In this document: piece after piece, positions 15,185 through 20,417 of the stretch | How the letters are laid out: the number at the start of each line of letters is the position of its first letter | Numbering within the stretch: the first letter of the stretch is position 1 | NCBI GenBank assembly: GCA_902984215.1 | Contig: CADWAF010000741.1 | Coordinates: 1 to 20,417, forward strand | Source of the DNA: Willaertia magna | Lineage: Eukaryota; Heterolobosea; Eutetramitea; Acrasida; Naegleriidae | Length of the DNA stretch: 20,417 nt | Reading direction: 5' to 3' | Notes under the pieces: generated by a model | Seen by the model: the letters and a program-made list of their open reading frames with translations, nothing else | The model's database searches: none | Told to the model about the DNA's origin: nothing | Made by a program: the position numbers and the translations under genes

Positions 15185-16471
15185 TTATAAATAATTTATT
15201 ATTCTATTTCCAATTAATTCATTTTTATTATTCCCATATTCTGCCTTTAATTTAAATTCATTAAACCATTCCTTATTTCGTAATCCAACCTTTTCAGTAT
15301 ATTTTCCAAAACTCAAATATTTTATTTTTGTCAAATAATTTAAAAAATCTCCTTGTAAATCATTTATATTTTTAAAATTAAAATACTCCAATTCATTACA
15401 TTCTTTTAATAAATCATCTTTCATTTGAATATCTGTTTTTAATATTTTTAATTTTTTAAAACTATTAAAACAAGTTCCTTCCATTTTATTACAATTTACA
15501 ATGGTCAATTCCGTTAATTTAATTAAATGTTTTAAATTATTATCTGTAATATTTTCTTGTCCTTGTATAATTAATTTCTCAATATTTTCTAATTCAAGTT
15601 CATTCATTTGTACAGATCCATAAAAATATAATTCTTTTAAATTTTGTAAAGCATTTAAATGTTCAGAATTAAATTTTAAATTATAAAATCTAAATATCTC
15701 TAAATTTTCTAAATAATAAAAACATTCACCTGTAATATTTTCATCAACTAATTGTAAATATTTTAAGTTAATTAATTTATGTAATTGAAAATCTGTAATG
15801 TTAGTTTTGTAAAGTTGTAATTTTTTAATTGTAATCGGTAATTCAATATTATTTAAATTATTTAAACTTAAATAAAGTGTTTCTAAATTTGTTAAATTTT
15901 CTAAAAATTTAACGTCACCTTTAATTTTTTGTTTTATTGTTAAATTTTTTAAATTTTTTAAATTTTGTAAATATTCTGATTTTATTCCTTCACAATGAGT
16001 TACAAATTCCGTTAAATTTAATAAATTAATATTTTGTAAATATTTTCCATATAAAATAGGTTCACCATCAATGTGTAATTTTTTTAAATTTTTTAAATTT
16101 TCTAAAAAATATAAATCTTCATCACTTGTATCAATTCCAATTAAAGTTAAATATAATTCTTCTAAATTTATAAATTTATTTAAATTTAAACCACGTGCGT
16201 TATTTAAACAAATATTAAAAATTGTAAATTGTTTTGTAATATATTCTGGAATAGATTCAATAGAATTTAAAGAACTAAAAGAAATGTTTTTTAATAATTG
16301 TTTAAAACTATAATTATTATTTAAAATAAATTCTTGAAAATAAAATTTACATGTCATTGAAAAGTTTATAAAATCTTTTTTATTAAAATATTCTGAAATG
16401 TAAAATAAAATTTCATTTGGAAGTAAAGATAAAGAATTGTTGTTAATTTCCTTTTGTTGTTGTTGAAACAT
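15185..16471 (-). CDS. F-box / leucine-rich repeat protein
   Basis: The 428-residue product begins with a Gln/Asn stretch, then an F-box at about residues 14-52 (LSLLPNEILFYISEYFNKKDF, then NFSMTCKFYFQEF), the SKP1-binding module of SCF ubiquitin ligases. From about residue 95 to 410 it contains irregular leucine-rich repeats of 20-25 residues (for example LKNLKKLHIDG, LTNLETLYLSLNNL, LINLKYLQLVDENI, LQNLKELYFYG, LIKLTELTIVNC), which would form a substrate-binding solenoid. No transmembrane segment is visible. The start ATG at 16471 is preceded by a poly-T/A tract. Such proteins form large families in free-living amoebae, so the substrate cannot be guessed. Single exon. Confidence 0.82.
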   Translation of the reverse strand: MFQQQQKEINNNSLSLLPNEILFYISEYFNKKDFINFSMTCKFYFQEFILNNNYSFKQLLKNISFSSLNSIESIPEYITKQFTIFNICLNNARGLNLNKFINLEELYLTLIGIDTSDEDLYFLENLKNLKKLHIDGEPILYGKYLQNINLLNLTEFVTHCEGIKSEYLQNLKNLKNLTIKQKIKGDVKFLENLTNLETLYLSLNNLNNIELPITIKKLQLYKTNITDFQLHKLINLKYLQLVDENITGECFYYLENLEIFRFYNLKFNSEHLNALQNLKELYFYGSVQMNELELENIEKLIIQGQENITDNNLKHLIKLTELTIVNCNKMEGTCFNSFKKLKILKTDIQMKDDLLKECNELEYFNFKNINDLQGDFLNYLTKIKYLSFGKYTEKVGLRNKEWFNEFKLKAEYGNNKNELIGNRIINYL

Positions 16472-16697
16472 TTTTTTTTTAAGCCTACAACAAAACGTTT
16501 ACAAGCAGTTCTAACAACCAAAAGGCCAACTACAATTTACGCGATTAAATAATATACAGTTGTTGTCAACATAAAACAATAATTTTACAATAATTTTAAA
16601 GTTCAATAGCTCAACAAAACTTTATTTTCCGATAATGTATTGGTTGTGACACTTTGCGACAAAATGATATTTAAATAAAATTAAAAAATAAATACAA

Positions 16698-17839
16698 CTA
16701 TTTACTAATTTTGCAATCAATGATATCGTCATCATCCATGTCTTGATCTTCAGGCGTTTCATCTAAACTTAAAGCCAAACCATCAAAAAGTAAAGAAGAA
16801 ACTTTTTCAATATTAACATTAAATACCTTAGACGCTGCCTTTTTAAGTTTTTGAAAAGTATCCTTTTGATGAATATTCACATTAACTATTTTATCTCCAC
16901 TACGTAGCCTTATTCTAACCTTTTTACCTTTATCGGAATTACCTTTAGAACTAATAACATTATCCTCTTCTTCTTCTAACGAAGCCTTCTTTGTTGGTGT
17001 AGTTATTGTAGATGTAGTAGATAGGCTTAGATTGGGCGTCATTGAAGATTCTAAATGTTGTTGATGTCGTTTGTTAATCTCTTCCTTTTCTTTTCTAACC
17101 TTTTCTTCAATCATTCTCTTTTCTGATTCCGTTAGTTCAACATCATCTTCCTCTTCTTCTAGAGCAAAAAGAATATCATCATCCTCATCTAAATTTTTAA
17201 TTAAAGATAAAGCTTCCTTAGCCTTTTTAAGTTCAGGTGTAATCTCCTTTATTTTATTATACTTTGAAGATGATGGAGTAGTTGGAATGTAAATAGGGCT
17301 ATCATCATCTAGTACAACAACATCGTCATTAATGTTTGATGGTTCGGAAGAGGAAGTATTATCTTTAGTTGTTATGGATTTAGGTTTATCTTTTTTATTT
17401 CCTTTCCGTATTGCTTGTTTTGCTTTTCTTTGTTCTAAAACAATTTTCTTTAGTTCTTCATCAGATTGTTTCTTTCTTTTTGTATCGGAATCGCTATTTT
17501 TATATCTAGAACGTTTTAATTGTTTATTTCTTAGAAGAGTTATCTCTAAATCTATTTCATTTTGTTCATCGGAATTTACTTCTGATGACTTTTCTTCATC
17601 ATTAGTATCGGACTTAGTTTTTTCCATAGAGTTTTTTCCTTCATGCTTTTTTTTAGGTTTGGAAGAAGATTTAGTTGTTGTGGAAAGATCTAATAGTGAT
17701 AATATTAATTAGAAATTATTAGTTCTAGTACTTTATACAATATAACTTACATACTCCAAGGAATATTTACAGGTTTAGCGTTTTTTGGTTGAAAAATTGA
17801 TTCACCATCGGAACTGTCTGAAGAAGAACCATCACTCAT
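16698..17839 (-). CDS. Rad60/NIP45/Esc2-like protein with SUMO-like domain (two exons)
   Basis: Exon 1 is 17755-17839 (MSDGSSSDSSDGES...), the intron 17690-17754 (65 bp, GTATGT...TTAG) and exon 2 is 16698-17689; joined in frame they encode 358 residues. An internal ATG at 17627 would miss the first 49 residues. The first 280 residues are charged and largely disordered, with a candidate SUMO-interacting motif VVVL in an acidic setting (152-155) and an acidic coiled region (about 195-240). Residues 285-358 form a ubiquitin-like fold of the Rad60-SLD type: KVRIRLRSGDKIVNV, then DTFQKLKKAASKVFN, LLFDGLALSLDETPED and DDDDIIDCKIS. Family members link SUMO to genome stability and Smc5/6 in the nucleus. 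Only one SLD is seen, where Rad60, Esc2 and NIP45 have two. It ends in TAG. Confidence 0.75.
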
Positions 17840-17871
17840 TTTTTTTCTTGTGAAATGAGTGAGGTTCGAAC

Positions 17872-18250
17872 CTAGTCGAATGCAAACAGTTTTGGAAATC
17901 CACTGGAGCTTGTTTCTGCTTGGAAAAAACGATTAAATACTGAAAGTAGTTGTTTATTCTTATTACCTGATTCAAAGTATCCTGTTGAAAACAAACTTCT
18001 TTCATCCTTGTTTTTTAATCTTAAGATTCCAATATTGTAATTAAACCATTCTGCATTCTTTTTCTACATAATTGTCAAATGTGAAATCAAAAATCTATTG
18101 AATTAAAAGCACAAAAGAAATCCTTTGGTTTTTCATAAGGCAGCCGCACTCTAATCTCTATAAGATTCTTCGTTATTAGGTTCGTTCTTATTGCTTTTCA
18201 CTGTAAATTCTACTTCATCTCGTCGTCTAACATCGCAGCGAAAATGTTCC
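17872..18250 (-). other. Possible orphan coding exons in a divergent intergenic gap
   Basis: Two minus-strand open segments look protein-like. One (17872-18063) runs 63 codons from an acceptor-like TTATGTAG to a TAG stop and includes NAEWFNYNIGILRLKNK and FQAETSSSGFPKLFAFD. The other (18155-18250) has 31 codons including FRCDVRRRDEVEFTVKSN, reminiscent of a DEVEF segment in cold-shock/OB domains, and follows an acceptor-like GAACGTAG. The first segment has no good donor before its TAG, so I cannot join them, and no upstream exon or start is visible because the TPR gene begins at 18281. A decayed gene fragment is the simplest reading; chance cannot be excluded. Confidence 0.3.
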
Positions 18251-18280
18251 TACGTTCAAAAAAAAACACAAAAATAAAAG

Positions 18281-20389
18281 ATGAAACCACATCATCACTT
18301 TTTAGCTCATTCCTCTTCTACTCAAAATGCGGCAGTAGTACAAAACCTTCATAGTCCTCTTTCTCAATCTTTTATTCCAACATACTTTAATTTTACTCAT
18401 AAATTAACTAATTTACCTACTACCGAATTTCCAAGGGATTATACAACTTTAATTTTAAAGGCTTTAGCGCAATATGATCTTTTACAAACAGAATCATCTC
18501 TTTCTATACTAGAGGATGCCACTAATAGATATCCAAATATCTTTCTAGCTCATCTACTTTATGCAGAAATTTTAAGTTCAACACATTCTGGAAAATATAA
18601 ACATTATACATCAATTCAAAAACAACAAATTTGTTTAAAAACACTTCAAAAAGCAAAGATTTGCATTGAAAATAAAATTAAATCCATTCAACAACAACAA
18701 TTAAATAACAGTACTAGTAGTACTACCAATAACACTTCCAATAATAATAATAATAATCAAACACTACAAACAAATGATATAAAAAACAATAATCAAAAGA
18801 TACTTAGAAATCAAATGATTGAATATTGGATAAATTCAATTGAATGTTATGTTACCCTACGATTTGATCAAATGTATCTATCAGCCTTGGAAGGAATAAA
18901 AATTGGTGATTTATTAGACCAACAACAAAGAATCTCCGTTCCTTTACCAAACAGTTCAAATTCACCAAGATCCCCAAGAACTAATAATAATAACTCTAAC
19001 TCTCCTCCAAGTAATAACAGTAATCATTATTCCTCTTCACCAAATAGTAATAATAATCATAGTAATAACTCTATGAATAATATCTTTCAACATAACTTTA
19101 CGCAAGATATACAATCCATTCAAACTTTTAAGAATGACTTTATTTTAGCTGAATTATGGAAATGTTTATTTGTTGCTGCAAGTCATTCCAATAAGAATTT
19201 AAATGTACCTTTTCATTCAAAGCATTCTGATGTTTTAACTAGTAGTACAACTAATACTTCAAGTACTCATATACGACAATTGTATAGGTATTTATGTAAA
19301 TCTTTAGCTTATGGATGTTTAACGCCATCGAGGGTACTTTGTTGGTTATCAAGTGTTTGTTCTAGTTTTCCTTCAAATTCTATTCCTAATAATTCATCTT
19401 CTTTATTGTTAGGCTTTAATAGTTCAAATCAAAATGATGACTATCAAGATGATGATAATTATTCGGGAATAGTATCTACTGGAACAATAACTTCTTCCTC
19501 TTTAAGTAGTAAACGTGGAGGAGATTTATTTTCACTTTCCTTTTCGCCAAGCCTTTCTTCTTCCGATAGCTCTTCAAATAGTAATAATCCGCATTATCGT
19601 TCGCAATCATCTTCTGCACTGCCTTCTCCTACAAAACAAAAACGTTCTAACAATACAAATTCAAGGAATTCCCAACAACAACATTTAATTACCCTTTCTG
19701 AAATGTATTATAGAGATTCTTTCCTTATCAATAATAGAGGAAGCCTTGTTGGTAGCCTTCAATGCATTAAAAGTTTATATAACCCTGTAGAAAAGATATT
19801 AGAGCTAATGCGAGTCTATCCTTTAGAGGCTAAATTCAATGCTGAATTATGGGCCCTTTTAGGCTATATATACTATAAAGAAGGAGAAGATAAGAAAAGC
19901 GAACAATCTTATCTAAGGGCCATTGAATTAGAACCTTTAAACTTTAAGGTTTATGAAAGTATGATTAATAAGTTTTGGCTACTTTGTTATCGTTTCTTTT
20001 TATTTTCAGAACAAAAATTTATTTCACAAGTTGAAAAACTTTTTCTTCAAGTTGAACAATTTGCTTATGAAAATGTCACAAATGATGATATATTATATAT
20101 GTTAAGAGGTCAACAACGTTGTTTATTAAAGTTAACACATTCATATTTTGATCCTACAATAGATCATTCAAGTGGTTCTTTAGAACAATTAGAAGATGAA
20201 GTGGAACGTGTAATTATTTCTCAACAATTTTATGATTATTTTGATATTTCTGAAAAAAGATTTGGAATGATTTGCAAATATACTAAAATGATGAGAGATA
20301 AACTTTATTCTTTACTTTTACAAAAAATTAACGAAGAGGATACTGTTTATCATCCAATTTTAATGGATATTCAAATTAAATTACAATAA
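18281..20389 (+). CDS. Tetratricopeptide-repeat protein of unknown function
   Basis: The 702-residue product starts at the ATG following AATAAAAG and ends just before the window edge, complete. Residues 50-120 are helical (LKALAQYDLLQTESSL, FLAHLLYAEIL) and resemble degenerate TPR helices. A canonical TPR lies at about 519-554: NAELWALLGYIYYKEG followed by SEQSYLRAIELEPLN. The C-terminal 150 residues are helical and probably continue the solenoid. Between these blocks are Asn- and Ser-rich spacers (about 145-165, 225-270 and 365-470) that probably loop out. TPR solenoids bind partner proteins; I cannot name the partner or the family. A short upstream ATG at 18244 starts an overlapping out-of-frame ORF. 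The gene is divergent from the Rad60-like gene. Confidence 0.8.
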   Translation: MKPHHHFLAHSSSTQNAAVVQNLHSPLSQSFIPTYFNFTHKLTNLPTTEFPRDYTTLILKALAQYDLLQTESSLSILEDATNRYPNIFLAHLLYAEILSSTHSGKYKHYTSIQKQQICLKTLQKAKICIENKIKSIQQQQLNNSTSSTTNNTSNNNNNNQTLQTNDIKNNNQKILRNQMIEYWINSIECYVTLRFDQMYLSALEGIKIGDLLDQQQRISVPLPNSSNSPRSPRTNNNNSNSPPSNNSNHYSSSPNSNNNHSNNSMNNIFQHNFTQDIQSIQTFKNDFILAELWKCLFVAASHSNKNLNVPFHSKHSDVLTSSTTNTSSTHIRQLYRYLCKSLAYGCLTPSRVLCWLSSVCSSFPSNSIPNNSSSLLLGFNSSNQNDDYQDDDNYSGIVSTGTITSSSLSSKRGGDLFSLSFSPSLSSSDSSSNSNNPHYRSQSSSALPSPTKQKRSNNTNSRNSQQQHLITLSEMYYRDSFLINNRGSLVGSLQCIKSLYNPVEKILELMRVYPLEAKFNAELWALLGYIYYKEGEDKKSEQSYLRAIELEPLNFKVYESMINKFWLLCYRFFLFSEQKFISQVEKLFLQVEQFAYENVTNDDILYMLRGQQRCLLKLTHSYFDPTIDHSSGSLEQLEDEVERVIISQQFYDYFDISEKRFGMICKYTKMMRDKLYSLLLQKINEEDTVYHPILMDIQIKLQ

Positions 20390-20417
20390 TTAGAGAATTG
20401 AAATTTTTAATTATTTT

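Noticed and set aside
17071..17712. Serine/phenylalanine-rich plus-strand frames
   Set aside because: They are antisense shadows of the acidic/lysine-rich exon 2 of the Rad60-like gene.
17863..17872. Perfect palindrome GGTTCGAACC resembling a polymerase III B box
   Set aside because: The flanks do not pair as a T stem on either strand and no A box or acceptor stem is present, so I do not call a tRNA.

Overview
The window is nuclear DNA from a very AT-rich, gene-dense unicellular eukaryote. Supporting signs are short spliceosomal introns (44-115 bp, donors GTAAGT or GTATGT, acceptors ending TAG or AAG), eukaryotic tRNA genes (one with a canonical 15-nt anticodon-loop intron), asparagine, glutamine and serine tracts, and a eukaryotic gene set (QCR7, PPIL2, DMC1, cytosolic-type LysRS, SHAQK-type Myb, F-box). 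Stops are mostly TAA with some TAG, and TGA is not read as sense. Asparagine tracts recall dictyostelids, but a DMC1 recombinase, which I recall as missing from dictyostelids, points to another amoeboid lineage. A heterolobosean such as a Naegleria relative is my best guess; this is inference, not proof.

Left third (1-6263): a short-chain dehydrogenase cut by the window edge (-), complex III subunit QCR7 (+), then a compact minus-strand run of an Mrr/RRG7-like nuclease-fold protein, lysyl-tRNA synthetase and a three-exon Myb factor, with gaps of only 65-75 bp. The 0.9-kb gap upstream of the Myb gene holds a perfect 39-bp inverted repeat.

Middle (6264-13120): the spliceosomal cyclophilin PPIL2 (+), an unrecognised protein (+), a lysine-rich protein with a GPALPP1/DUF3752-like tail (-), a two-exon unrecognised gene recovered by splicing (-), a three-exon DMC1 (-) with a consensus E2F site upstream, and a prokaryotic-type adenosine-specific kinase family protein (-).

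Right third (13249-20417): an A-rich tandem repeat leads into a four-exon RCC1-repeat gene that stops after about two repeats (+). A tRNA cluster follows: an intact tRNA-Val(AAC) with a second copy of its 3' end, a tRNA-Ile(AAT) split by 230 bp flanked by an 8-bp direct duplication, and a tRNA-Glu(TTC) with an intron. After a tRNA-like hairpin come an F-box/LRR protein (-), a two-exon Rad60/NIP45-like SUMO-like-domain protein (-), possible orphan minus-strand exons, and a TPR protein (+).

Functionally this is an ordinary chromosomal mix (respiration, translation, splicing, recombination, SUMO biology, regulation). DMC1 and the Rad60-like protein could both serve homologous recombination but are not adjacent. 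The most unusual part is 13.2-15.1 kb, where two tRNA genes carry sequence changes in the T arm next to a truncated RCC1 gene.
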